DNA of 64,000 nucleotides from Ralstonia insidiosa (GTDB lineage: Bacteria > Pseudomonadota > Gammaproteobacteria > Burkholderiales > Burkholderiaceae): contig NZ_VZPV01000002.1 of assembly GCF_008801405.1 (NCBI RefSeq), positions 496,001 through 560,000 of the forward strand, in the 5' to 3' direction. The translations under genes and the position numbers were made by a program. Every line of letters starts with the position of its first letter. Within the stretch, counting starts at the first letter, position 1. Below the pieces are notes generated by a model. It searched no databases. It was not told the origin of the DNA and was given only the letters and a program-made list of their open reading frames with translations. Positions 18,158 through 26,375 of the stretch are shown one piece after another.

Positions 18158-19117
18158 CTACGCCGAGGACTTCATCTGCAACGTATACCGACACCCCGGG
18201 AAATTAATGCATCCCCAAAACGGCCCCGCCGTTCCCTTTCTTGCCACCAGCTTCACCCCACAAGCCGGGCACGAAGGCGTCTGGTAATCCCCCTCAAACA
18301 CCTTCGCCAGCAGCGCGACTTGCTTGTCCTGATCGAGCGCGCGAATGCGCTCAAGAATCGCTGGCCCATCCAATAGCTGGATACCAGCGCTCTCCGAAAA
18401 CTCCTGCACCGGATTCCCGACATAGCCGGACAGAGACCAGAACACGCCTCGCTTGACCTTGTGCGCCAGCATTGAGCCGCCCAGCGCCCGCACCTGCTCC
18501 ACCTTCACGGGCTTGGACCACGCCTTGCACTGGACCACCGCCACTGGCGCGTCCAGGCCGGCCTTGTACAGCGTGGCGTCAATGCCGCCATCCGGGCCGT
18601 GCGGCACCGTCTTGACCGTGAACCCCATCAATTCGTAGTACTGCACGCACAGCAGCTCGAACCGCTTCCACTCAAGCGACTTGATGGCTTCCAAGGTCCA
18701 GCTCTGGGGTGCGGCGGCTTCTGTCTGCATGGGTGCTGGCTGGGGCGTGGCGGTGTCGCGCGTTGCGTTGGGAGCATCACCACCCACTGTTTGGCGTGCG
18801 GGCTGGGATGGCGCTTTCACCGGTCGGGGTCGCATGGCCGGTTCGCTGCGTGCGGGGTCGAGCCGGGCATCGGCCTGCTGGCGACGCTCCTGCAAATACG
18901 ACAACACGGCAAAGAAGGCGAGCAGCAGCGCGGGCACCCACGCCAGCCCGCGAATCATCATCACGACGATGCCCAGAAACGGATTGGCCGCAAACGCCGC
19001 CGGGAGGATGTTGTGGAAGATCAGATAGCTGGCCGCCGAGCCAATCGCCAGCATCCACCACGGCAGTGCCAGCAGCACGTCGCTCGTGGAGGGTTGTTTC
19101 TTTCTCCTGCGCCCCAT
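18158..19117 (-). CDS. membrane-anchored Mrr-like restriction endonuclease with topoisomerase zinc finger
   Basis: 319 residues. Two membrane segments lie at about 14-40 and 45-75, then a Pro/Ala-rich linker to about 140. Next is an Mrr_cat-type PD-(D/E)xK nuclease domain: WKRFELLCVQYYELMGF, GPDGGIDATLY (Asp180) and VVQCKAW (Q196-x-K198). The C-terminus is a topoisomerase-type zinc ribbon with C283, C286, C303 and C309. Soluble Mrr enzymes cut modified or foreign DNA. The double membrane anchor would place this nuclease at the inner face of the inner membrane, a natural place to meet incoming DNA. It ends 133 bp before the STAND gene on the same strand; whether they act together is not shown. 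Confidence 0.8.
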   Translation of the reverse strand: MGRRRKKQPSTSDVLLALPWWMLAIGSAASYLIFHNILPAAFAANPFLGIVVMMIRGLAWVPALLLAFFAVLSYLQERRQQADARLDPARSEPAMRPRPVKAPSQPARQTVGGDAPNATRDTATPQPAPMQTEAAAPQSWTLEAIKSLEWKRFELLCVQYYELMGFTVKTVPHGPDGGIDATLYKAGLDAPVAVVQCKAWSKPVKVEQVRALGGSMLAHKVKRGVFWSLSGYVGNPVQEFSESAGIQLLDGPAILERIRALDQDKQVALLAKVFEGDYQTPSCPACGVKLVARKGTAGPFWGCINFPGCRYTLQMKSSA

Positions 19118-19369
19118 TTGCCTGACCCTTGTGAAGGTTTTCTTTCTTGGGAACCGCCTTTTAGATCATTAGGATTAGGCGATTTTTTATAATCCGAATA
19201 AGGTAATGGCACTCGGATTTTGTCGGCAAATAGCATAGCCCACGTTTTGGGGTTGAGAAGCCCTCTGCGGTGGGGATTTCTGACGGTACGTTAATAAAAC
19301 TAAGCGCTACAGGTGCTGACTGACGCAAAAGCACTCAGGTACGATGCGTCACCTAATCCGCACATCCCC

Positions 19370-19851
19370 ATGCCGCACCCATTCCAGACAACAGAACAAG
19401 AGGTGATTGCCGGATACCGGCTTCACTACACCATGAGCCGCGCAAAGGCTGCGTGGTTGGCCGCCGCGTTTGTATTGGGGGTCGCGGCCTATATCGCAAC
19501 AGGAAGCCCGTACGCGGCTGGTTTGGCGGGGGCTCGGTGGGCGTGGCCGTGCTGCACATCGTGGTCCGCTACCTGCTCATTCCAAATCGGGGCCGGCGCA
19601 TCTATCACCAACAGAAGAACCTGCAGCGCGAATATCAGTTTTCGTGGGACGACCAGGGCGTCACCGTCCATGCCGAGGGTTATCTGGAAAATCTGCGCTG
19701 GGCTGACATCACCAAGGCCAAAGAGAATGAGGCGATGGTGCTGCTGTATCGGTCTGACTACAACTTCAGCCTGTTCCCCCGGCGCTGCTTTTCTGGCGCG
19801 GAGGAGTATGCGCAATTCCGCTCGCATCTCGTGCCCCGGCTTCTCGGGTAA
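19370..19851 (+). pseudogene. YcxB-like membrane protein, frameshifted
   Basis: Two overlapping frames together make one protein of about 160 residues. The first runs from the ATG at 19370 (PHPFQTTEQEVIAGYRLHY plus a first membrane segment). The second continues from about 19532 to the stop at 19851 (SVGVAVLHIVVRYLLIP, then a soluble tail with FSWDDQGVTVHAEG). Adding one G to the run of five G at 19528-19532 restores a continuous AGGSVG reading. The tail matches the YcxB-like pattern of small membrane proteins. The lesion could be a real inactivation or a homopolymer sequencing error. Confidence 0.65.
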
Positions 19852-19884
19852 TGCCGAGGCAAACCGCACTCTCCAAGAATCCCC

Positions 19885-20625
19885 ATGAGAATCGCCGCCC
19901 TCTCCGATATTCACGGCAACCTGGCCGCGCTGGACGCTGTGCTGGAAGACATTCATGGCCAGGGGGTGGATCTGATCGTCAACCTTGGCGATATTGCGTC
20001 CGGCCCGTTGCAGCCGAGCGAGACGGTCGACCGGTTGATGGCACTGAACCTGCCGACCATTCGCGGCAATCATGAAAGGCAGGTTCTCGCGGGCGATCCG
20101 TCACGCATGGGGGCGTCGGATCAGTACGCATTTGCCGAGCTGCGGCCCGACCAGCTCGCATGGTTTGCCAGCCTGCCGGAGCTTCGGTACATCGAAGACG
20201 ATGTTCTGCTCGTTCACGGGTCTGCTGAGAGCGACGTGACCTACTTTCTGGAAACGCTTTGGGAAAAGGGCTGCCGCGCGGCCACGCACGATGAGGTGCT
20301 CTCCCGCGCTGTTGATGCCGACGCCAAGCTCGTGCTGTGCGGCCATACCCATGTGCCACGTGCAATGAAACTGACGGACGGCCGCTTCATCGTCAACCCT
20401 GGCAGCGTTGGGCTGCAGGCGTACAGCGACACGCATCCCTTCGCCCACTCCATTGAAGTGGGCAGCCCGCATGCGCGTTACGCCATCGTGACGCAGCAAG
20501 CAGATGACTGGGCCGTAGAGTTTCGCGCGGTCGAATATGCGTGGGATCACGCGGCAGAGCTTGCAGAGCAGCACGGGCGGCCGGACTGGGCTGTAGCGTT
20601 ACGCACAGGCAGGGCGAATGTGTAG
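19885..20625 (+). CDS. YfcE/MJ0936-type metallophosphoesterase
   Basis: 246 residues. The calcineurin-like metal-binding motifs are all present in order: DIHGN (with SDIHGNLAAL at the start), LGD (VNLGDIASGP), GNHE (RGNHERQV), GSAES and GHTH (CGHTHVPRA). Such enzymes are metal-dependent phosphodiesterases or phosphatases of the cytoplasm; the substrate is unknown. It is followed 15 bp later by a hypothetical gene, so an operon of several small genes probably starts here. Confidence 0.88.
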   Translation: MRIAALSDIHGNLAALDAVLEDIHGQGVDLIVNLGDIASGPLQPSETVDRLMALNLPTIRGNHERQVLAGDPSRMGASDQYAFAELRPDQLAWFASLPELRYIEDDVLLVHGSAESDVTYFLETLWEKGCRAATHDEVLSRAVDADAKLVLCGHTHVPRAMKLTDGRFIVNPGSVGLQAYSDTHPFAHSIEVGSPHARYAIVTQQADDWAVEFRAVEYAWDHAAELAEQHGRPDWAVALRTGRANV

Positions 20626-20640
20626 GGAGGGCTGTGTGCC

Positions 20641-21354
20641 ATGACGCAATCGCCTGACATCGTCACGCTGTTGGAGCAGCCCTATCGGCATGACTTGCCC
20701 GCCGCACAGGTTCGGGCCGCGCTGCTGACCGCGCTCGCGTGGCCGACGTCTTATTGGTCAGACTTGGCGGTGGGGTGGATCGAGCACGGGGCGCCTGTCG
20801 ACATGGAAGTACAAATTGCGCTCGCCCAAGTGGCAATGAACAGCCGCTTCCCGCAGCGCTTGCGGCACAGGGCATTCGCCCTCACGCGCAAGCGCAGTAA
20901 GTCCAACGCCACAGGCGCAAACGTGATGACGTGCCAGTTGTCCGTTGAGGGCTCAGCCCTCTGGGCCGGCATGGCGGATATCGAGCTGATCACGCCAGAC
21001 GGCCGCCACCAAATCTATCTGGGCTTTGAAGGTGAGCCGCCACACGGCGATTCCTATCACTCGATCTGGATCAACAACGTTCGGGCGCCTGGCTATGCGT
21101 GGGGGTGCCTGTTTGCGTGCACGCCGGACTCACGCTTTCTGGCGATGAGCTGGATGGAAAAGCTGTTCGAGCGAAAGACGGCGGTGTTTGATCTGGAGGA
21201 GCGGCGGTATTTCGTGCTGCCGTTCTATCTGCAGAGCTTTCGGTTTCGTTGGCCGCGCCTGGAGAGCACGGAGATTGAGTCTGACGGGCGCTCGTATGAA
21301 TTTAATGGCGCTGAGGTTTGGCGCGCTTCGCACTCACTGGTCGAATCTCAATGA
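20641..21354 (+). CDS. hypothetical protein
   Basis: 237 residues with no signal peptide or membrane segment. It has an N-terminal helical part (AAQVRAALLTALAWPTSYWS) and a beta-rich middle (ADIELITPDGRHQIYLGFEG). I do not recognise the family. It begins 15 bp after the phosphoesterase gene, and its stop overlaps the next gene's start (ATGA), so it is part of the same transcript. Confidence 0.65.
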   Translation: MTQSPDIVTLLEQPYRHDLPAAQVRAALLTALAWPTSYWSDLAVGWIEHGAPVDMEVQIALAQVAMNSRFPQRLRHRAFALTRKRSKSNATGANVMTCQLSVEGSALWAGMADIELITPDGRHQIYLGFEGEPPHGDSYHSIWINNVRAPGYAWGCLFACTPDSRFLAMSWMEKLFERKTAVFDLEERRYFVLPFYLQSFRFRWPRLESTEIESDGRSYEFNGAEVWRASHSLVESQ

Positions 21355-21677
21355 CTCACCACTCGCGCCCACCTGACCTCATCGTCAAATTCCAACTCAC
21401 GGCGCCCGACCGATTCGTACGGTCCGGATACCGCCCCACCTACGGAATTCGACCGGACTATTGGTCCAGTGCCTACCATGCGTTTATTGGCACCAATAGC
21501 GCAAAGACAGGCGAAGCTTGCCAAGCAGAAGTCTGGCTGCTGACGCCGGAGGCGTACCCACATACCTTGTGGGTTGGGCGCCAGCTTGACGTTGCCGAAG
21601 GCCCTCATGTTGTTGGAACAGCCGAGGTCCTGCAGATACTCAATCCGTTGCTGGAAGGCGCAGCGCCAAGTACCTAG
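21351..21677 (+). CDS. EF-Tu domain-3-like small protein
   Basis: 108 residues from ATG 21351, overlapping the upstream stop by 4 nt. The sequence follows the pattern of EF-Tu domain 3 (GYRPTY near the start, G..C.AEVWLLTPEAYP in the middle, and a late EGPHVVGTAEVLQIL). EF-Tu domain 3 contacts tRNA in the parent protein. Here it stands alone, so GTPase activity is absent and the role is unknown. Similarity is by pattern only. Confidence 0.55.
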   Translation: MTHHSRPPDLIVKFQLTAPDRFVRSGYRPTYGIRPDYWSSAYHAFIGTNSAKTGEACQAEVWLLTPEAYPHTLWVGRQLDVAEGPHVVGTAEVLQILNPLLEGAAPST

Positions 21678-21712
21678 CCCACTAGCCACTGTTGGAACGA
21701 TTCACAAACCCC

Positions 21713-22795
21713 ATGCTCAACCGACTCAAAACCCTGCTTGGCGGCACCAAACCCACGCCCGCTGATGCACTCCTGGTCAACGCCTACAGCACCCTGACCA
21801 CGCTGCCCGCGATCGACTTTCCGCATCAGGTGCAAGGCCAGCGAGACCTAGGCGATCCGGAACTCAAACCACATCTGGATGGCTTCATCGGCTACGTGCT
21901 CAGCCGTGGCGACGGCCAGATGACCCGCACGCGCTATCACCTGATGCGGCACCTGCAGCGCGTGCAGCAGCACGTGAGCCTGTCGATCTCGGCCGCAGAC
22001 CACGCAGCGTTCTCGCGCTGGGCAGAACAGGCAAATGCCGTGGCGTTCATGGAAGATGGCAGCGTGCGCGACCCACAGGGGCGCATTCTGCTCAACGGAG
22101 CCGGGCAGCAAGACGTAGAGGCGCAGGTGCCCTATCCGCAGTCCGCATGGCAACGCAAAGCGCGCAGCGAATTCCTGCTGGCCGAGCATGGCATTCGTGT
22201 AGCGAGCAGCCTGCCACCGCTGGTGAGCGAGCCCGAATTGCAGTTGCGTCCGGCGGCCGAGGTAGCTGGCCGTGTCATGGCACTACTAGCGGTGGCGGCG
22301 CGGGCGGAAAGCCTGAACGATCCCAACAGCAAGCCGCTCACGATTGACGCACTCCGGCAACGGCTGGCCCCCGCGTTCTCCTATCTCTCGCCACGGGAGC
22401 AGGCATATCTGCAGGATGACGCACCTGAAGAGAAAGCCACCATCCAGATGGTCTGGCGTTACGAAAGCCTGGCGTTGCTCGAATGGGCGCTCGGCCTTCT
22501 GCCGGAGCTACCGTTTCCCACCGGGATTTGCGACGTGCCGCAGGTCGCGCGGAATGTGCTGGACATCGCCTCAGAAGATTGGCCGGCCAAGGTGCAGTTG
22601 CGCCCCGCTGCAGAGATCCTCGATGCGCTGGACTTGCACTACCGCCTGCACTGGATCAAACGAGAAGCGGAACTGGGCCGGCAGGCGTTGCCCGATGGCC
22701 TGGTGCCGGGTGTCATCCTCGAACGGCACTACGCGCTCAATTGGCTGGTGCGATTCGAGAATGCGGATTGGGATGAGGTGGATACGCCATCCTGA
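21713..22795 (+). CDS. DUF4272 family protein
   Basis: 360 residues from the ATG at 21713 (a TTG seven codons upstream is a weaker alternative). The C-terminal half has the DUF4272 features: SYLSPREQAYL, then QMVWRYESLALLEWALGLL, then LDLHYRLHWIKREAELG and a late LNWLVRFENADWDEV. Function is unknown; members are cytoplasmic and often sit beside other uncharacterised genes. It follows the EF-Tu-like gene by 35 bp. Confidence 0.75.
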   Translation: MLNRLKTLLGGTKPTPADALLVNAYSTLTTLPAIDFPHQVQGQRDLGDPELKPHLDGFIGYVLSRGDGQMTRTRYHLMRHLQRVQQHVSLSISAADHAAFSRWAEQANAVAFMEDGSVRDPQGRILLNGAGQQDVEAQVPYPQSAWQRKARSEFLLAEHGIRVASSLPPLVSEPELQLRPAAEVAGRVMALLAVAARAESLNDPNSKPLTIDALRQRLAPAFSYLSPREQAYLQDDAPEEKATIQMVWRYESLALLEWALGLLPELPFPTGICDVPQVARNVLDIASEDWPAKVQLRPAAEILDALDLHYRLHWIKREAELGRQALPDGLVPGVILERHYALNWLVRFENADWDEVDTPS

Positions 22796-22828
22796 CAGGA
22801 CACACTCCCATGCCCAACTGAAGAACCT

Positions 22829-23437
22829 ATGCAATATCAACCGTATCTGGAACAACTCCAACACTGGCCCAGCGCGGGCCAACACATCATGGCGCAGTAC
22901 GACGCAGATTCGATCTACGTCTACCAAGCCTACAAACCATCGATTGCCGAGTACGCCGTCGCCCACCAAGCCTTTGGCGGCGATTTCAGCTTTAGCCGCA
23001 TGAGCTGGATCAAGCCGAACTTCCTCTGGATGATGTTCCGCGCCGGCTGGGCAACCAAGGAAGGCCAGGAACACATCCTCGCCATTCGATTGCCGAGAAC
23101 ATTCTTCGACGAGTTGCTGCGCACCGCGGTGGCATCATCGTTTGCCGCATCCGACTGCGCGACCGAAGAGGAGTGGCGTGCGCAAGTCACGCACTCCGAT
23201 GTCCGCCTTCAATGGGACCCAGACCACGATCCGACCGGGCGCCCAATCGAGCGTCGCGCCATCCAGCTCGGCCTGCGCGGCCGCACGCTGGAACGGTTTG
23301 GGCGTGAAGTGCTGTTGTCGGTGGAAGACATCACGCCGTTTGTTGCTGAACAACGAGAGAAAGCCACGGGGGATTTTCAAGGGCTGATCGTGCCTGCGGA
23401 GGCCTCCTATATTCCGGGCGATTCTTCGGCAGGCTGA
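22829..23437 (+). CDS. DUF4291 family protein
   Basis: 202 residues. The DUF4291 signature is clear: YDADSIYVYQAYKPSIAEYA, SRMSWIKPNFLWMMFRAGWA, VRLQWDPDHDP and a late RAIQLGLRG. The family is cytoplasmic and of unknown function, with strongly conserved Trp, Asp and Arg residues suggesting an enzyme. It lies 33 bp after the DUF4272 gene in the same direction. Confidence 0.85.
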   Translation: MQYQPYLEQLQHWPSAGQHIMAQYDADSIYVYQAYKPSIAEYAVAHQAFGGDFSFSRMSWIKPNFLWMMFRAGWATKEGQEHILAIRLPRTFFDELLRTAVASSFAASDCATEEEWRAQVTHSDVRLQWDPDHDPTGRPIERRAIQLGLRGRTLERFGREVLLSVEDITPFVAEQREKATGDFQGLIVPAEASYIPGDSSAG

Positions 23438-23501
23438 CCCCGCGCGAACAAGAGCCAGCACATTACAGTCTGGCCACTACTCCCCCCTTCGGAACGTGTC
23501 C

Positions 23502-23954
23502 ATGACCCGCGAGAGTCTCAAGCAAGCCCACAGTCGAGCGTATTGGTATCTGGCAATGGGGATTGGCGGCATCGCACTGACTGCCTACACCATCGACAGA
23601 ATTGCGGCCGCACTGAACTCGCTTGCCAATCCGCTCACATTTGTCGTCATGCTCGTCTTGGCTGCCTGCCTATTCGTTGTCGCGACGTGTGCGGGATTTG
23701 GCTTGGCGTTCCTGTTCTCCAAGCGTTTCGTTGCCGAGGTCCGTTGTGATGGCTCGACTTTCACACTGATCTCCGCGTCAGGCCTGCCCTTGGTTCGAGC
23801 CGATGCCGTTCGGGTGATCAAGCGAATGGGCAACCCCTTTGAAATCCCACCACCGGAAGAAGACCTCTTCACCATCTTCTCGGCAGACAAGCGCTGGTGG
23901 ATATGCCCATCAGCGGGCTATGCACCAGGGTTGGTTGCGGAAAAGCGCACCTAG
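23502..23954 (+). CDS. small two-segment membrane protein
   Basis: 150 residues from the ATG at 23502 (GTG at 23496 is an alternative). Two membrane segments lie at about 18-35 and 45-75, followed by a soluble tail of about 75 residues. The layout resembles the neighbouring YcxB-like product (two segments, soluble C-terminus), but I see no direct similarity. Function unknown. Confidence 0.6.
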   Translation: MTRESLKQAHSRAYWYLAMGIGGIALTAYTIDRIAAALNSLANPLTFVVMLVLAACLFVVATCAGFGLAFLFSKRFVAEVRCDGSTFTLISASGLPLVRADAVRVIKRMGNPFEIPPPEEDLFTIFSADKRWWICPSAGYAPGLVAEKRT

Positions 23955-24164
23955 GTCATCACACGCATCTGGCCCCAGCCGGGAAATAGACGGCCTGTCC
24001 CCGAAGGACCGCTCGGTCGCGTCTTAGCCACCCAACAAACTTATAATGACGCCCGGCCACGCAAACCCACGTGGCCGCCAGCCAGCGTCGCGCACAAAAC
24101 TTGCGCCGCACCCGCGATGTCAAAGCACCGCACATCGCCAGGCCTTGCCCTTTTGACCCACACC

Positions 24165-25049
24165 ATGCCCTACCGCTTCCGCCTGTTGTCCGCCTCGTGT
24201 GCCGTTGCCGCCCTGTTGTCGGCATGCAGCTCTGCGCCCACGCCGCTCTATCAGCAAGAGCAGTTTGACGCGGCGGCCAGCCCGTACTCGCGCACGTTCC
24301 ACGCCAAGGCGGATGCCACGTGTGAGGCCGCGCGCCGCGCGCTGCTGAGCCAGGGGTATGTGTCGACATCACCGCGCGCTGACACGATCGACGGCAGCAA
24401 GAATTTCCAGCCGAGCAATGACTCGCACGTGGTGATTGCCTTCCACGTGGTGTGTGCAGACGCCAATGCAGACGGCACGTCCAGCACGGCGTATGTGAAC
24501 GCGGTGCAAGACCGCTACTCGCTCAAGAAGACGAGCACGTCGGCCAGCGTGGGGTTGAGCATCCTGGGCTCGGTGTCGCTACCGATCGGCTCGGGTGACG
24601 ATTCCATGGTGAAGGTGGCCAGCGAGACAATTCCGGCCGGCGTGTTTTACGAGCGCTACTTCAACCTGGTTGATCACTTCCTGAAGATCGACCCGGTGCG
24701 CCGTGACCGCGCGGCAGTGAAGGCGGCGGAAGCGGCCGAGAAGGAACACGTGGCCCCATTGCCCGAGCCCGCACCCACGGCGCAAGGCGAGCCGATGAAG
24801 ATGACCACGCCCGTGGTGCCGACGCCGGCGGCTCCGCCGGTGCCTGTGGAGCCGCCCAAGGCAACGCCTGCGCCGGCTCCATCTGCGGCCCCTGCGTCTG
24901 CATCGGCTCCAGTTGCTACGCCGCCAGCGCCGGAGGTCAAAGCGCATGCTGAATCCGCACCGGCTTCGACGCCTGCGGCAACCACGCCATCGACGATGCC
25001 GACGCCGGCACCGGCTTCCGCCCCCGCAGCCACAGGCGGCGCGAACTGA
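24165..25049 (+). CDS. DUF2242 lipoprotein with Pro/Ala-rich tail
   Basis: 294 residues from the ATG at 24165, chosen because it opens the signal peptide. The lipobox is VAALLSAC. Residues about 25-190 match DUF2242 (ATCEAARRALLSQGYVS; AYVNAVQDRYSLKKTSTSASVG; SETIPAGVFYERYF). The last 100 residues are a low-complexity Pro/Ala/Thr tail (TPAPAPSAAPASASAPVA), possibly a cell-wall-spanning linker. It is an outer-membrane or periplasmic lipoprotein of unknown function. Confidence 0.8.
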   Translation: MPYRFRLLSASCAVAALLSACSSAPTPLYQQEQFDAAASPYSRTFHAKADATCEAARRALLSQGYVSTSPRADTIDGSKNFQPSNDSHVVIAFHVVCADANADGTSSTAYVNAVQDRYSLKKTSTSASVGLSILGSVSLPIGSGDDSMVKVASETIPAGVFYERYFNLVDHFLKIDPVRRDRAAVKAAEAAEKEHVAPLPEPAPTAQGEPMKMTTPVVPTPAAPPVPVEPPKATPAPAPSAAPASASAPVATPPAPEVKAHAESAPASTPAATTPSTMPTPAPASAPAATGGAN

Positions 25050-25506
25050 GCGCACGGCATGCCGAATTTACGCAATCTTTATTTGCTGCGTGCCATACTG
25101 CCCGCACTTTGATTGCAGGCCCATTCACCCCGACAGCCCTGGCAAAAACGCCATGAACCGAGTGCGCATCAACGTTGCAGTTGTTCCGACGGCCGTTGCC
25201 GACCTGCGGGTCAAGGCACTGGCGGAACACGCTCGTGCGCGTGCTGGCATCGCTGGAATTGGGCGCAGTGTCGTGGTGCCGCCCAAGCCGTGCCGATCGC
25301 ACACAAACCATCCGCGGAGTCGTCCTTGGGGACCGTCACAACGCGCACGGAATGCGTCCATGCGCTAGATCGAAAGCTCGATCCAACCCTCAAGCCCGGT
25401 GATCCGCTCAGGATGCCGGGCTTTTGTTTTGGGTGGTTGATGAACGCGGCAAAACACGACAGCCCGCTCAGCAATCAAGAACAGAAACACAACAGGAGGT
25501 AACGCT
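25050..25506. other. intergenic stretch with a possible short ORF
   Basis: There is no confident gene here. A 71-codon ORF (25154-25369, plus strand, starting NRVRINVAVVPTAVADLRVK) lacks a good ribosome site and has a degenerate second half. It is followed by a terminator-like hairpin at 25392-25430, so a short transcript or small RNA ending there is possible. AGGAGGT at 25494-25500 belongs to the tiny ORF that follows. Confidence 0.35.
25392..25430 (+). terminator. rho-independent terminator
   Basis: AAGCCCGG (25392-25399) pairs with CCGGGCTT (25416-25423), followed by TTTTGTTTT. The T-rich tail on the plus strand points to a transcript coming from the 25.05-25.39 kb stretch. Confidence 0.7.
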
Positions 25507-25557
25507 ATGCCCGCAGACGACAGTCGACCTCGACCTTACCAAGCAGACCTTCGCTAA
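25507..25557 (+). CDS. 16-residue ORF behind a perfect ribosome-binding site
   Basis: AGGAGGT (25494-25500) is 6 nt from an ATG that opens a 16-codon ORF (PADDSRPRPYQADLR after Met) closed by TAA. The same frame stays open after the TAA for about 47 more codons (FVSDAVQALIGLGALE and on). It may therefore be a leader peptide for the 47-residue gene at 25626 or the head of a gene cut by a nonsense change. Function unknown. Confidence 0.4.
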   Translation: MPADDSRPRPYQADLR

Positions 25558-25625
25558 TTCGTCTCCGACGCAGTCCAGGCATTGATCGGCCTCGGCGCTC
25601 TGGAGACCGCTCCAGGAGCCGCGCC

Positions 25626-25769
25626 ATGTTGTTCGCACTACTCGTCGCACAGGATCGCCACCACGATGACGATCACACCCCCATCGTCCAGACAGCGGTA
25701 ACGCACGCGCAACCAAGCCTGTGGCAACGGCTGATGCACCGCTTTAGCCGGCGCGCCTCGCACGGCTGA
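25626..25769 (+). CDS. 47-residue small protein
   Basis: ATG at 25626 with AGGAG 8 nt upstream. The product starts with a short hydrophobic stretch (MLFALLVAQ), then a His/Asp-rich stretch (DRHHDDDH) and a basic, Trp-containing C-terminus (SLWQRLMHRFSRRASHG). The His/Asp cluster could bind metal. A strong terminator follows 42 bp later, which supports a real short gene. I do not recognise a family. Confidence 0.5.
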   Translation: MLFALLVAQDRHHDDDHTPIVQTAVTHAQPSLWQRLMHRFSRRASHG

Positions 25770-25810
25770 GCGCTCTCACCGCCAGTCTGATCCGTCATTC
25801 CCTTGACAGC

Positions 25811-25856
25811 CCGGGCCGCCCGCGCGGCCCGGCAGGGCCCGTTTTTTTTTTTTTTT
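25811..25856 (+). terminator. strong rho-independent terminator with 15-T tail
   Basis: A perfect 8-bp stem CCGGGCCG (25811-25818) / CGGCCCGG (25825-25832) is followed after a short GC stretch by fifteen T residues (25842-25856). It ends the small gene at 25626-25769 and lies directly before the gene at 25878. Confidence 0.75.
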
Positions 25857-25877
25857 CAGTGATGCAAGGAGCATCCC

Positions 25878-26249
25878 ATGTTTGAGCAAGGCAAGGAGTA
25901 CACACGTGAAGACATCCATGTCATCTGCGGTGGCAACAAGCAATCGCATTTGCCAACCAAGAACGGCAAAGTCGTGGCCGCATGCCTGCGCCCCGATCTG
26001 AACCCGCAGGCCCCTGATGTGATCGTCTGCAATAGCGGGGCCGCAGCCCGCGCTGCGGGCCGGACGCTGGCGCACCAGGCAGAGGCGATTCCTGTCTTTA
26101 TCGAGTTGACGACGGACCGGCTGCGCTACGTGGGTCAGTACAAGGTTGCGGAATCGCTGACGACGCCGCTGGATTGCGCACCGTACGCACGGGGCACGAG
26201 CTTCACCAGCGGACAAGTGTCTCGCGTGCTGAAGATGCAGCGTTGCTAA
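25878..26249 (+). CDS. hypothetical protein
   Basis: 123 residues with AAGGAG before the ATG. Features: YTREDIHVICGGNKQSHLP, KVVAACLRPDLNPQAPDVIV and a long C-terminal basic tail. The opening (F..G..YTR.dI....G......LP) recurs in small uncharacterised proteins that I cannot place. No signal peptide or membrane segment. It is preceded by a strong terminator, so it has its own promoter. Confidence 0.6.
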   Translation: MFEQGKEYTREDIHVICGGNKQSHLPTKNGKVVAACLRPDLNPQAPDVIVCNSGAAARAAGRTLAHQAEAIPVFIELTTDRLRYVGQYKVAESLTTPLDCAPYARGTSFTSGQVSRVLKMQRC

Positions 26250-26375
26250 GCGCTATCGCAATGGGGTCTCTTGCGTGGAGACCCCCTCAGGCCTGGAAGA
26301 TGTCTTGACGCCATTTTTACGGTGGGTCGTGCAAATTTGCCGCCGTCTTTGCGTGCCGAGTGCTGCAATACAGGC

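Noticed and set aside
24770..25040. Minus-strand Gly/Arg-rich ORFs opposite the Pro/Ala tail
   Set aside because: They are mirror translations of the low-complexity tail of the DUF2242 lipoprotein, with no ribosome site or family match.
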